A stretch of 64,000 bases of DNA from Thiogranum sp. (GCA_030148775.1 JASBST010000003.1:22512-86511); one strand, 5' to 3'. Positions 1 to 8,993 are shown, numbered from the stretch's first letter. Numbers and translations are program-made. The notes: generated by a model not told the origin, from the sequence alone.

Positions 1-61
1 TCATCTTCTCTCTCCTCAGCTGGTTCTATGTGTCACGTTTGCTTTAGTTTTCTGCGCCGGA

Positions 62-1912
62 TCAATCAGGCGCCAGTACACCGCGCAACGGTTGGATTTC
101 GGGATTTTCGAAAACCGGCGGCGGGAAAGTGCCGAGCAATTCGGTGCGGCCCATTTGCGGACTCACCGGACCGGAGGTCTGCAGATAGTCCGCAACCACT
201 TCGGTCGGATCCTTGACCGAACCGTCGGGATTTGTGATCACCGTAACGTTCTGCACATCGCGGAACGCGCCGATGCGGTTGGGTTCGAGATCGAAAAAGT
301 AACCGGTAATCGAGTACGCCCGATTCGGATCCAGGGGTTGACCGTTAACTTGCACGTCGACGGCGCGATCTCCGAAAGCCGCGTTGGGATCGACGTCATA
401 AGTCACGCCGCTGAAACCGAACAGCCAACCACCGCCCCAGTCGAACGGGTCGGAATCTAGCGAACCGCGGATAGTCGCTTCCAGCGCGGTCTTTAGCTGC
501 GAACCCAGTATTTCACCGGTCGCCAGCTGGGCGCCGGCATTAAGGTACGTGTAAAGATCACCGAGGGTGATCTCACCGGGACGCACGTAAGTGCCGTAAC
601 GGAAACCGCGGATGGTGCCGATTTCGGTTCCCCCCTGCTGGCGAAAGGCGTCGGTGATGAATGCGTGGGAAGTCCCTTCCAGCACGCCGGGGATAACCGA
701 CGCTGGCGTAATGCCGTTGGCAAAGTTGCCGCGATACAATTCACGCCCGGCGATTCCGACCACCGTATCGATCGGCGTATCGAGCACATGCCCGCTGATC
801 GGGTTGACGTGCGGCTGGAACTGCGGACCACTCAGAAACGGCGCGCGGACCTGGGCGACCAGTGCGGCGGTCTCGGGATCCTCCGGTTGATCCTCTATCG
901 CGATATAGTCGTAGTCGTGACCGACAATCTCGAACTTCGCACCGTCGCGCTTCGCCCTGGCGGTGCGCTTGACGAACAGATCGAGCTTGGCCAGACGCGA
1001 ACCGCCCCAGCCGATCTCCGCGGCGAGCACTTTGTTGACCGGCGTTATTACCAGCTCGGGTGTTTCCTCGTGCATATCCGAGCAGAGCACGACATCCACA
1101 CCGGGGATACGGTCGACCAGTAGCGTGTTTTTCGCCAGTCCGAGTTCCGACAACAGGACGACGATGTCGACTTTCTCCTCATTGCGAAGAATGTCTATCG
1201 ACTCCTCCAGCTCGGCTTCGCCGTCGGTGAATACCAGCCCGACGTTTGCCGTGGGCACCGCCGGCAGCCCGCGCTCGGCGGTCAGGCCGATAACGCCGAT
1301 CTTGACGCCCTTGACCCGATAAACCCGGTGCGGCGGAAAGATCCGCTCGCCGGTGTCGGCATCGTAAGCGTTTGCCGCCATCACACCCCAGCGCCCCGAC
1401 CCGAACAGTTCGACGGCACGGTCTTTACCGTACAGCCAGTCCCAGTTACCGGGTGCATAACCGTCGATACCGAAAGTGTCGAGCACATCGACAATGGCCT
1501 GTCCCGAGGTGTACAGCACTTCGGCACTGCCCTGTAGCGTATCTCCCGCATTAAACAGCAACGCTTGCGGGTTGCGCTTACGGATTTGCTTGATGACGTA
1601 GGCTTCCCGGGCCAGTCCGGATTCCTGAAACTCGGCAACGTCACCGCGACGTAAATTCGGCCGCGGCACCATGGTCCCGTGGTGATCGCCGATCTCCATC
1701 AGCGTGATGAGCTTGGCTCCGCGAATGACCTCGGCGTCGCCATCGGCCAGCGCCGGCACGGATACTGCGGCCAACAAGTGCGCGCCCAGCAGTGACAGGG
1801 CACCGCGCCAGAGCCGGCCGCGCCGTGACAGACGCGATTGTCGCTGTTGCACATCGTCGCGTACCGCGCGCCGGCACCGGTCAGCGAGGGGCGTATTTGA
1901 CTTCTTGTTCAT
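62..1912 (-). CDS. SoxB/5'-nucleotidase-family metallophosphoesterase with altered metal site
   Basis: A 616-residue exported protein of the calcineurin-like phosphoesterase plus 5'-nucleotidase C-terminal domain family, which also contains SoxB. An N-terminal signal region (about 1-56) is followed by the metallophosphatase domain (about 67-330) and the C-terminal domain (about 370-580). Visible motifs are GDHHG (75-79), NAGDT (121-125), GNWDW (155-159), LLSELG (253-258) and CSDMHEE (277-283). Compared with the canonical family, the GNH His is Trp, the SH His is Glu and the first His of GHTH is Asp. SoxB also has Trp in the first of these positions. The start at 1912 is chosen because AGGAGG lies 7-8 bases upstream; longer in-frame extensions are unconvincing. 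Substrate unknown; a sulfur-compound hydrolase is possible but inferred. Confidence 0.8.
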   Translation of the reverse strand: MNKKSNTPLADRCRRAVRDDVQQRQSRLSRRGRLWRGALSLLGAHLLAAVSVPALADGDAEVIRGAKLITLMEIGDHHGTMVPRPNLRRGDVAEFQESGLAREAYVIKQIRKRNPQALLFNAGDTLQGSAEVLYTSGQAIVDVLDTFGIDGYAPGNWDWLYGKDRAVELFGSGRWGVMAANAYDADTGERIFPPHRVYRVKGVKIGVIGLTAERGLPAVPTANVGLVFTDGEAELEESIDILRNEEKVDIVVLLSELGLAKNTLLVDRIPGVDVVLCSDMHEETPELVITPVNKVLAAEIGWGGSRLAKLDLFVKRTARAKRDGAKFEIVGHDYDYIAIEDQPEDPETAALVAQVRAPFLSGPQFQPHVNPISGHVLDTPIDTVVGIAGRELYRGNFANGITPASVIPGVLEGTSHAFITDAFRQQGGTEIGTIRGFRYGTYVRPGEITLGDLYTYLNAGAQLATGEILGSQLKTALEATIRGSLDSDPFDWGGGWLFGFSGVTYDVDPNAAFGDRAVDVQVNGQPLDPNRAYSITGYFFDLEPNRIGAFRDVQNVTVITNPDGSVKDPTEVVADYLQTSGPVSPQMGRTELLGTFPPPVFENPEIQPLRGVLAPD

Positions 1913-2259
1913 TAGCAGTCCTCCTACAGAACTCTGGGGTTTGTCCCGCTGGTTCGCCGGAAAAGTCAGGCGTAAAGTGGTGCAGCGGCACCTCGAAATG
2001 CGGCAATGTCTGCAATGAAAACTTAAGTACCCGAACCCGGTCTCAACAACCTGGGACGATGGCGGGTAAGAGTGGAAGAACCCCTCCAACCGCCTGGGTT
2101 GCGTCGTTTAAAACACCAGCAAGTTACGAGGTTACGCGCGAGGAAAACGCGGCGTTTTTTATTGGAAAAGGAACAAAACCAGAAAATAAAAAACGAGCGC
2201 GTCAGAAAGCGCTGTCGGCAAAGGCGAAGTGGAGATAAATTTTACCGGAGAGTTTTGGT
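1913..2259. other. intergenic region between SoxB-like gene and LuxR-type regulator
   Basis: About 347 bases hold no convincing gene; short plus-strand frames here have no family resemblance. On the minus strand, just past the regulator's stop, a short stem (AGCGC/GCGCT) followed by a T-rich run at about 2181-2215 could be an intrinsic terminator. The region nearer 1912 must carry the promoter of the SoxB-like gene, but no clear -35/-10 pair was identified. Confidence 0.5.
2181..2215 (-). terminator. possible intrinsic terminator of the GAF-LuxR gene
   Basis: On the minus strand a 5-bp stem AGCGC...GCGCT is followed by CGTTTTTTATTTT. It lies about 45 bases past the TAA stop at 2260. The stem is short, so this is only a candidate. 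Confidence 0.4.
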
Positions 2260-3339
2260 TTACGCTTGATCGGAAAACCTGCAGGCACCCAGCAAGCCCA
2301 GTTCCGCGGCCCGATGGATGCATTGCCGACGTGTGGATACACTGAATTTGTTACGCACCGCGTCGAGGTGTTCCTCGACAGTTTTCACCGAGGCCACCCC
2401 CAGGTCGCGCGCGATCTGCTTATAGCTGCGACCTTCGGCGAACAGCAACAGAACACGCTTTTGGCGGTTTGTAAGCTTGACGTTCTCGCCAAGCTGCGCC
2501 GGTGCCGGCATTGCCGGAACGCTCCAGGCGGCGCCCGCGCTGGCAAAACTTTCCTGACAGAACCGACTGAGCTCCCTGGCGATACAGCGAACCAGTGCGA
2601 TCTTCTCGCCCAGACGCCCCTCCACATGACTGAACAAAGCCACGCCCGCGCTGCTGACGCCGTCGCGCCCGTCGACCAGTGCCGCGACTGAGTAACACTG
2701 ATGAAACAGCGAACAATAGTGCTGATCCGCGCGTAGCGCCGCGGGCCTGCGCTGGTGCAGACTGATCGACAATGCGGTGGTGCCGCTGCTTTCCTCGGTC
2801 AGCGCCACCCCCGGTTCAAGGCCGCAATAACGCGATGCGCGCTCGCGCATCTGTGGGCTGGAATACAGGCTGACGATATGGCCACTCAACGATGTCAACA
2901 CGAACAAGGTGTCGGGGGTCTGAATACTTTGATGCAAATCGCTGAACAGGATCCGGGCATAAGAGGAAAGCGCCGCATAGTTCTGCATTGTCTGACGCAA
3001 TACGTCCGCCGGCAAACGCTGTTCGAGACGTGTCTGCCCGGGGTCGACACCGTACTTGCGGCAGCGCCGATGGGACTCCTCGATCAACGTCTGGCTGCTG
3101 AGCAGATCCCGCTCCTGAATGCCCAGTATTTCCAGCGACTCCGACGAGAACGCGATTCCGTTGGCTTCCAACATTCCCTCCACTCTCTGATAACTTCCGC
3201 AATTGTTATTAGCCGGAAGCCCTTGAGGCGAGAATATCCAGGAGCGCGCGCTCCATTGTTCTTCCCGCGTTTCTAACCCGGAAACCGTGTATCGCTTACT
3301 GCGATAATCCTTGCTGAAATCGGACAGGGATGTAGCCAA
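2260..3339 (-). CDS. LuxR-family regulator with AcoR-like GAF domain
   Basis: A 359-residue transcriptional regulator. The last 70 residues (about 289-352) form a typical LuxR helix-turn-helix (LTNRQKRVLLLFAEG... KTVEEHLDAV). The middle (about 150-250) resembles the GAF-type sensor of AcoR-like sigma-54 activators, with a GTTALSISL stretch and the following ADQHYC, but here it is joined to a LuxR output instead of an AAA+ domain. No receiver-domain phosphoacceptor is evident. Ligand unknown. It lies between the SoxB-like gene and the GAF-GGDEF gene and is transcribed in the same direction, so regulation of the SoxB-like gene is possible but not shown. Confidence 0.75.
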   Translation of the reverse strand: MATSLSDFSKDYRSKRYTVSGLETREEQWSARSWIFSPQGLPANNNCGSYQRVEGMLEANGIAFSSESLEILGIQERDLLSSQTLIEESHRRCRKYGVDPGQTRLEQRLPADVLRQTMQNYAALSSYARILFSDLHQSIQTPDTLFVLTSLSGHIVSLYSSPQMRERASRYCGLEPGVALTEESSGTTALSISLHQRRPAALRADQHYCSLFHQCYSVAALVDGRDGVSSAGVALFSHVEGRLGEKIALVRCIARELSRFCQESFASAGAAWSVPAMPAPAQLGENVKLTNRQKRVLLLFAEGRSYKQIARDLGVASVKTVEEHLDAVRNKFSVSTRRQCIHRAAELGLLGACRFSDQA

Positions 3340-3542
3340 TACTTTACGCTGTCCGGCGCTGTCACTAGCTTTATCCTTGGGCTTTTATACATCTAGCCTC
3401 TCCAACATCACGGACGTACTACTAGAATAGTCGCTGATACTCTAAAGTCAACTTCATGGAGTCTTACATGGAATATGGAATAAGCGTAATCGATATGTCG
3501 GCCAGATAAATAAATGCGCGCTCGTGTATCCCGCGCACGCTA

Positions 3543-4499
3543 TCACTGAGCCTGTTTACGCGCGTACATCAGCGCATCGCCTTCTTGCAACAATGCCTCG
3601 ATACTTGCGTGGCGGGCCGGATCGTAAGCCACCATACCGTACGCGAAAGTCACGTCGTAACCACGACATCGCTCCTAATTACAGACGTGTAAACGTTTTT
3701 GTAACCGTTCCATGACAGTCTTGACCGCGCCCATGCGCATATTGGTCAACAGCAACGCGAACTCGTCGCCCCCCAGACGCGCCGGAATGTCGGAATCGCG
3801 ACAGCTATGCCTGAGCACATCGGCAAACAGACGCAATGCCTCGTCACCCTCGGCATGACCGAAGCGGTCGTTGATCGGCTTGAACTTGTTCAGATCCAGA
3901 TACACCAGTGCCGCAGGCTCAGCGTTGCGCACACACATACGCAAGCTGTGCTCGGCAAGCAGCATGAACCCGCGCCGGTTACTGATATGCGTCACCTCGT
4001 CGAGCGTCGCCAGCTGCACCGCCGCGATTTCACGCTCGGCCATGGCGGCCAGATCTTTGAGCGTTTCCAGGTCATCGGCGTTGAGTTTGCGCGGGCGTTG
4101 ATCGATGATGCACAAGGTCCCGAGCTTGCTCCCGTCCGACACGCGCAGCGGGCATCCGGCGTAGAAGCGTATTTTCGGGTCATCGGAAACCAGCGGATTG
4201 TCCAGGAAACGCTCATCCTCGGCGGCGTCGGAAACGATAAACACATCGTCGCCCAGAATGGCATGACCGCAAAAAGAGATGTCCCGTGGAGTCTCGCGCA
4301 CGCTCAAGCCGGTGTTGGACTTGAACCACTGCCTGTCCGTATCCACCAGGCTCACCAGCGCGATGGGGACGTCGAACAGGCGCCTGGCCATGCGCGTCAA
4401 GCGGTCAAAACGTTCCTCGGGGGACGTATCGAGAATCTCGAGCGCCTGCAATGCCTGCAGTCGCGCCCGCTCGTTCTGCGGAATATCGGGCTTTTTCAA
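3543..4499 (-). CDS. GAF-GGDEF diguanylate cyclase, interrupted by one in-frame TAG
   Basis: The frame encodes an N-terminal GAF domain (about 25-155) and a GGDEF domain (about 165-318). The active-site signature GGDEF is at 243-247, and upstream RDSD fits the RxxDxxxRxGGDEF inhibitory-site pattern. The expected role is synthesis of cyclic di-GMP under control of a small ligand. A TAG at 3675-3677 stops the frame after residue 274, inside the GGDEF domain. The very next codons continue in frame with the missing domain end (GYDVTFAYG, then DALMYARKQAQ) and finish at TGA 3543-3545, giving the normal length of 318. Without readthrough the product lacks 43 C-terminal residues and is probably inactive. 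No frameshift is needed to restore it. It sits 66 bases downstream of the SRPBCC gene and may share its transcript. Confidence 0.8.
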
Positions 4500-4565
4500 T
4501 CTCGACTCCTGCTCGCCTGGGACCCCTACCGGGACAGGCCTGAAACCGAGATCTGCCGGCCGGAC

Positions 4566-5000
4566 TCAGGGTGCCTTGTTGTACTTTGCCGCCAGCTCGT
4601 TCAACAGGGCGACATAGATTCCGTGACAGAAAGCGACCGCGTCATCGAAGTCCGCTTCCCACGACGACGACCACTCTACCAGAGTCCGCGCACCGTCTTC
4701 TGCCGGAGAAAGTTCGACAGCGCCGAAATAGTCCCGCACCTCGTCCTTTGAGACCGGCGACGGCCCGTCGTCGATGGAATATTTCAGACGGTGGGCCTGA
4801 TGGTCGATTTCGACCAGCGTTTCGTGGAAGGCCTGGTTGAGCACGCGCCTGGCGCCCGGCGTCGAACCATCCAGGTCCCCGACTTTAGCGACACCGGTTA
4901 TGACGTTCGGCGCCCAGGACAGGTCGTGGAAGTCACGAAACGCCTGCCATACCCGCTCGACCGGCGCGTCGATAACCTTCGCTTGGTAGGTTGATGGCAT
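4566..5000 (-). CDS. SRPBCC (polyketide cyclase/START-like) family protein
   Basis: A 144-residue soluble protein with the helix-grip pattern of the SRPBCC superfamily: an N-terminal ligand-pocket strand with VERVWQAFRDF (about 13-23), a central WAPNV, and the closing helix ending in LLNELAAKYNKAP. Such proteins bind hydrophobic ligands; no catalytic residue set is recognisable. CGGAGG lies upstream of the ATG at a usable distance. It follows tsdA by 18 bases in the same direction, so it is probably cotranscribed with tsdBA, but its role there is unknown. Its frame is the same as that of tsdA across the tsdA TAG stop. Confidence 0.7.
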   Translation of the reverse strand: MPSTYQAKVIDAPVERVWQAFRDFHDLSWAPNVITGVAKVGDLDGSTPGARRVLNQAFHETLVEIDHQAHRLKYSIDDGPSPVSKDEVRDYFGAVELSPAEDGARTLVEWSSSWEADFDDAVAFCHGIYVALLNELAAKYNKAP

Positions 5001-5018
5001 ACGCCGCCTCCGGAGACT

Positions 5019-5933
5019 CTATTTCGACGATCGGCCCAGCACCGTTTTACCCACTTTGTCGCCGTATCGACATTGGTGATTATGGAATTTCTTTTTGGTC
5101 GCTTCAAGATCGCCTTCAAACCGCGGATCCTGGGGCCGGTCGTGACTGTTGACGAAATACGCCACATCCCAGGCCTGCTGCACACTCAGGCTGCCGCCTT
5201 TGCCCAACGGCATGTTGGCGCGGATGAACGCCGCCGCCGTATTGATCCGATGCATCCCGGCGCCCCAATTGAACGCGTGTTTACCCCACAACGGCGGGAA
5301 GACCTGCTGGTCGTCCTGGCGCACGCCCTCACCGTCCGCCCCGTGGCACAGCGCGCAATTGTGCGCGAACACGTCAGCGCCACGCTGATAGTCCGGCTCC
5401 AGCTTCGGCTTATCCAGCTTGGGATAACCCTGTCCGGGCAGGGTGACGCCGGTGGGCGCGCCCTCGGCCATCCAGTAAGCATAACTCATCAAGGCTTTGA
5501 GGGTTTCGCCATCGGCCGGCGGCGGCGTGCCGTTCATGCTGTAACGAAAACACCCCTGTATGCGTTCCTGCATGGTGTTGACCATTTGGTTTTTCTTGCG
5601 ATAGGTCGGATAACGAACCCATGCGGCCCAGAGCGGCGCGGAGTTCGCCAGGCGGCCGGCATCGAGATGGCAGTTGACGCAGCTCTGGTTATTACCCACG
5701 TACTCGGCGGCATACTTGCCGGTGTGGGTGAAAATCTTTCTGCCGAGACGAACCATGTTGCCAAATTCATCGTCCGGAATGGCCTCGTCAGGCGGCGGCT
5801 GAAAAGCTTTGACCGGAATCGGTGCGTTGACCGCCTGAGCGGCCTTTCCAGCCGGTTCCGCCGGTTCGGCACGCGACACTTGATTGACAATAAGTAGAGA
5901 AACGCTGAACAAGAACAACACGCGGATATCCAT
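5019..5933 (-). CDS. tsdA: thiosulfate dehydrogenase TsdA (dihaem cytochrome c)
   Basis: A 304-residue periplasmic dihaem protein that couples two thiosulfates into tetrathionate, passing electrons to a cytochrome. A signal peptide (about 1-22) is followed by haem-binding CVNCH (85-89) and CALCH (193-197). Cys128 in the motif QGCFRYSMNG matches the unusual cysteine axial ligand of the active-site haem in TsdA. Met241 (RANMPLGKG) fits the second haem ligand. The C-terminal QQAWDVAYFVNSHDRPQDPRF-type tail is also characteristic. Start ATG has AGGGAG upstream. It lies 17 bases downstream of the TsdB gene. It stops at TAG and is in frame with the following SRPBCC gene. Confidence 0.9.
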   Translation of the reverse strand: MDIRVLFLFSVSLLIVNQVSRAEPAEPAGKAAQAVNAPIPVKAFQPPPDEAIPDDEFGNMVRLGRKIFTHTGKYAAEYVGNNQSCVNCHLDAGRLANSAPLWAAWVRYPTYRKKNQMVNTMQERIQGCFRYSMNGTPPPADGETLKALMSYAYWMAEGAPTGVTLPGQGYPKLDKPKLEPDYQRGADVFAHNCALCHGADGEGVRQDDQQVFPPLWGKHAFNWGAGMHRINTAAAFIRANMPLGKGGSLSVQQAWDVAYFVNSHDRPQDPRFEGDLEATKKKFHNHQCRYGDKVGKTVLGRSSK

Positions 5934-5950
5934 AGTGCGACTCCCTGCGG

Positions 5951-6601
5951 CTACGGGGCTTTCGTCGGCGAAAGCGTGGACAAATAGCGCGACACGGCGG
6001 CAATATCGGCTTCCTCCAGGTGGCCGACCACCGCCTGCATCAGGCCTATGGGATCATTACTGCGCGCGCCTTTGCGCCAGTGTTCCAATTGATTGCGCAG
6101 ATAGTCTTCGGGCTGGCCGCTGATCGCGGGAAAGTGCGGCGCCACGCCCTGGCCCCGGTCCCCATGACACTGGAAGCAGGCCGGCATCCCCACCGACCAT
6201 TTGCCCTGTGTCGCCAGACGTCTGCCGGCATCCGCCGTGTCGCCGGCGGACTTGCCACTGTCGGTGTCGGGCAGCGGCAGGCCGGCGAAATAGGCCGACA
6301 CGGCTTGCATCTCCTCGACCGACAGCGCGCTCGCGAACGGCTGCATGACGGGGCTGGTGCGAGTTTGATCGGCGAAGGCATTGAGCTGACCGAGCAAATA
6401 GCTTTCGGGCTGTCCCGCCAGGTACGGGTAGCCCGCCGCCGGGTTGCCCTGGCCTTTGTCGCCGTGACAACTCACGCAGCCCGGCGCGCCCTTGCCGTTG
6501 CCCTGCTGGGCAAGGGTCTTTCCTGAAGGCGGCGCGCCCAGCGTGGGGGCGGCATAGGTCAAAATTGCGAATATCAGATATATTCCTGCACGTTTTTTCA
6601 T
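5951..6601 (-). CDS. tsdB: dihaem cytochrome c, TsdB-type electron acceptor
   Basis: A 216-residue periplasmic cytochrome of the c4 type: signal peptide (about 1-22) and two similar c-type domains with CVSCH (42-46) and CFQCH (142-146), each followed by a Met that could be the second ligand (VMQPFA near 86, GLMQAV near 196). In bacteria with a tsdBA operon, a dihaem cytochrome encoded directly before TsdA accepts its electrons, and this gene sits in that place. By sequence alone it could also be called cytochrome c4, so the TsdB name relies on the neighbour. The start at 6601 gives a proper signal peptide and has GAGG upstream. Confidence 0.8.
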   Translation of the reverse strand: MKKRAGIYLIFAILTYAAPTLGAPPSGKTLAQQGNGKGAPGCVSCHGDKGQGNPAAGYPYLAGQPESYLLGQLNAFADQTRTSPVMQPFASALSVEEMQAVSAYFAGLPLPDTDSGKSAGDTADAGRRLATQGKWSVGMPACFQCHGDRGQGVAPHFPAISGQPEDYLRNQLEHWRKGARSNDPIGLMQAVVGHLEEADIAAVSRYLSTLSPTKAP

Positions 6602-6704
6602 TGGCGGATCCTCAGATCTGGGCCCGGTTGGCGACGAATGACCACTCACTTAAGCAAAACCTGCGCGATCGGTCAGCAACATTTGATAACACCCGGCGGC
6701 AACC

Positions 6705-7082
6705 TCACCCCTGCCGGCTGTCGAGCCACTGTTGCAACAGTTGTACGTTGCGCACATTGGCTTTGTAACCGGCGTCGAACAAATCGCCGAGCAGCGGCAC
6801 CGTGCCGAGCACGGTATCGACGACCAACCTGCCCAGCATGCGCAGTTGCAAATGACGCGGGGCGCCAAGTCGGCGGGCCTCGCCGATGATCCACAGGGAC
6901 ACCCCCGAGGTCAGCACATCGCCGATGCCCGGAACCACGCCTATCAGACTGTCCCAACCCACCCGCCAGCGGGTCCCGGGGATACGAAACGCGTTGTCCA
7001 GCAGGCCCGCGAGCCGCTGCAGCCGCGCCAACGAACGTTGGACCGCCGCCGCCTCGTCACTCAGCGCTTCGCGATAATCCAT
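6705..7082 (-). CDS. DUF4112 family protein
   Basis: A 125-residue protein matching the DUF4112 pattern: a short helical start, then a conserved stretch with LLDNAFRIPGTRWRVGWDS, the hydrophobic IGVVPGIGDVLTSGV turn, and a second VLGTVPLLGDLFDAGYKAN turn. Two weak membrane-associated hairpins are likely. Function is unknown for the family. Its ATG overlaps the end of the upstream Pmp3/YqaE-like gene by 22 bases in another frame, suggesting coupled translation. Confidence 0.75.
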   Translation of the reverse strand: MDYREALSDEAAAVQRSLARLQRLAGLLDNAFRIPGTRWRVGWDSLIGVVPGIGDVLTSGVSLWIIGEARRLGAPRHLQLRMLGRLVVDTVLGTVPLLGDLFDAGYKANVRNVQLLQQWLDSRQG

Positions 7083-7219
7083 ATCGCGTGCACGATACCC
7101 GGTATGTAGCCCAGCAGCGTCAGCAGGATGTTCAGCCAGAAGGCGCCGCCCAGCCCCACCTGCAGAAAGACGCCCAGCGGGGGCAGGATGATCGCAATAA
7201 TCACTCGAATGATGTCCAT
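7061..7219 (-). CDS. YqaE/Pmp3 family small membrane protein
   Basis: A 52-residue protein with two transmembrane helices, matching the Pmp3/YqaE family: MDIIRVIIAIILPPLGVFLQ opens the first helix, and LLTLLGYIPGIVHAIW makes the second. Family members are linked to membrane potential and salt or cold stress in yeast and plants; the bacterial role is unclear. The start at 7219 is chosen over longer frames because it gives the exact family N-terminus. It overlaps the DUF4112 gene. Confidence 0.85.
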   Translation of the reverse strand: MDIIRVIIAIILPPLGVFLQVGLGGAFWLNILLTLLGYIPGIVHAIWIIAKR

Positions 7220-7740
7220 AATAATTTTCCGTCGGTTAAGGTTTGGTGAGAAATCCAATGCACGCCACGTGCCTACCAAAATAATGATTTAAAAACAATT
7301 GGATAGAACATTAACCCGGCCGCTTTTCCCGTTATATCACCCAACCGGCAGGCATTTGACCCACATTTCCCCCGTACCCGGAGCGGCGCGCGATAACGCG
7401 CCGGGGCGCTAGACCCCACGAACCGCCAAAGCCACCGTCCGGTTCGGGTGAAAGCCCCCAGCCACCTCCCCGCTGTCGCCGATATCCCACTTTCTCTGCC
7501 TGTATCCGATGATACCCGGTGCTGGCACGCTGCCTGCTACTGTTAGACGGTGCGCTGCGGGCCTTGCGCCCGCCCGAGCTGCAACCGTTAGACCGGATAA
7601 CGACAGGAGCTTCGCCTTGCCCCAGCCCGATACCCCATCCAGCGATCGCCCTCCAACGCGCGCGGCCGGTTCACCATCCGCCGTGTCGACCGGTAGAACC
7701 TTCGCCCGCCGAAGCGGTATCGGCAACCGGGGATGCTGAC
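7220..7740. other. intergenic region between divergent yqaE-like gene and ion channel
   Basis: About 520 bases separate two divergent genes. The open frames within it lack recognisable family sequence, and the upstream extension of the channel frame (to 7519) is low-complexity and Pro-rich, unlike a real N-terminus. It must hold two promoters; none was located with confidence. Confidence 0.5.
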
Positions 7741-8814
7741 ATGGACCTCTGGCTCACACTGACCGGGACGGCACTGTTGCTGATCGCCACGCTGGACATC
7801 TTCGGCGTGGTACTGGCAACGCGGGCAATGGGCGGCATCGTCACGCCCTTTGCCAACAGCCTGATCTGGGCGCTCGGCAGATGGACCGATCAAAAACTGC
7901 ACCTGGACGGTCGGCTGATGATTCTGATCGGTCCGGCGCTACTGGTTTTTGTGGTGGCACTCTGGGCGGTCCTGTTCATCACCGGTTTCGCCTGCATCTA
8001 CCGCCCCATGCTGGGCGTTCATATCCAGGCCTCCAGCGGCGAGCTGGAGACCGACATGGCAACCGCGCTGTATTTCAGCGGTTTTAATTTCGCCACCCTG
8101 GGTATCGGCGACATCGTGCCCGTATCCGACAGCGCGCGCCTGTTGACGGTCGCCCAGGCCTGTACCGGCTTCGCCGTGTTCACGCTGGGGATCAGTTATA
8201 CGCTGAATATTTTCCAGGCGGTGAATCAGCGCGATATCTTCGCCTTGTCGCTGCACGGCGGTACCGATCAGACCGGGCGACCCGAGCGGGCTTTGCTCGG
8301 CTTGTGCCCCGGTGGCGAAGCGTCGGCGGACGCCGGAACGACGCTGGAGGATATCGCCGACAATACGCACGCCTTGCTGCAGATGCACCACGCTTATCCC
8401 ATCGCCCACTTTTTTCGCCGCCGCAAGACCGAACTGGCCATGAGCCGGATCGCTTTCCAGGTACTCGACCTGGTCACGCTGGCCGAATCCCTGCTGGCGC
8501 GCGAACGCTATCTCGGGCTGCTCGGTGCGCGGGGATTCGTCAACGCCAAAAATGCCGCGCTGCGGCTGGTGCGCACGACGCGCGAAATGATGTGGCACCC
8601 GGCCAGCGCCCGTCACACCGAGACCGATTGGCGGCACCATTTCGAGGCCGCCTATGCCGAACTGGCCGCCGGGGGACTGCGCTTGAGGCCGCGGGAAGCG
8701 GCTTGGTCGAGCTATTGCCAGCTGCGGCAGGCCTGGAATCCCGACACCCGGGCGCTGGCCGAGAAACTGGGTTACCACTGGGCAAAGATCAGCGGCGATG
8801 TCGAAAAAATTTAA
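7741..8814 (+). CDS. two-pore-helix potassium channel-like membrane protein
   Basis: A 357-residue protein with an N-terminal membrane helix (about 5-28) followed by an ion-channel unit: helix about 62-85, pore loop about 105-126 and helix about 133-155. The filter segment reads TLGIGD (119-124) where typical potassium channels have TVGYGD, so the key Tyr is Ile. The remaining 200 residues are cytosolic and mostly helical with no recognised domain. The start at 7741 was chosen because the protein begins directly with the first membrane helix. Ion selectivity cannot be assumed because of the changed filter. Confidence 0.7.
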   Translation: MDLWLTLTGTALLLIATLDIFGVVLATRAMGGIVTPFANSLIWALGRWTDQKLHLDGRLMILIGPALLVFVVALWAVLFITGFACIYRPMLGVHIQASSGELETDMATALYFSGFNFATLGIGDIVPVSDSARLLTVAQACTGFAVFTLGISYTLNIFQAVNQRDIFALSLHGGTDQTGRPERALLGLCPGGEASADAGTTLEDIADNTHALLQMHHAYPIAHFFRRRKTELAMSRIAFQVLDLVTLAESLLARERYLGLLGARGFVNAKNAALRLVRTTREMMWHPASARHTETDWRHHFEAAYAELAAGGLRLRPREAAWSSYCQLRQAWNPDTRALAEKLGYHWAKISGDVEKI

Positions 8815-8900
8815 TTCTTTCAGATCCTCCTGCTCTAATCCCCAAGCCTTTATATTGATTTGTTATTTTTTCGTTAAAACGCCTTCGGAGACCCATGGCC

Positions 8901-8914
8901 ATGTCGGCTGACAT
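8901..8914. promoter_or_regulatory. inverted repeat, possible activator site for the sigma-54 promoter
   Basis: ATGTC-GGCT-GACAT is a perfect 5-bp dyad with a 4-base spacer, about 90 bases upstream of the sigma-54 promoter. That distance suits an enhancer-binding activator. Assignment is inferred from position. Confidence 0.4.
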
Positions 8915-8993
8915 TACATTTTCTCCGACAACTGATTACGTATTTCTCTGACATAAATCCAACATTCCCAGGAAAACAACCACCTATGTGCGG

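Noticed and set aside
4566..5933. tsdA and the SRPBCC gene as one fused protein across TAG
   Set aside because: TsdA ends at its normal C-terminus and the second gene has its own CGGAGG and ATG, so two genes are the simpler reading.
7519..7740. N-terminal extension of the ion-channel gene
   Set aside because: The extension is Pro/Arg-rich without family resemblance, while the ATG at 7741 starts directly at the first membrane helix.
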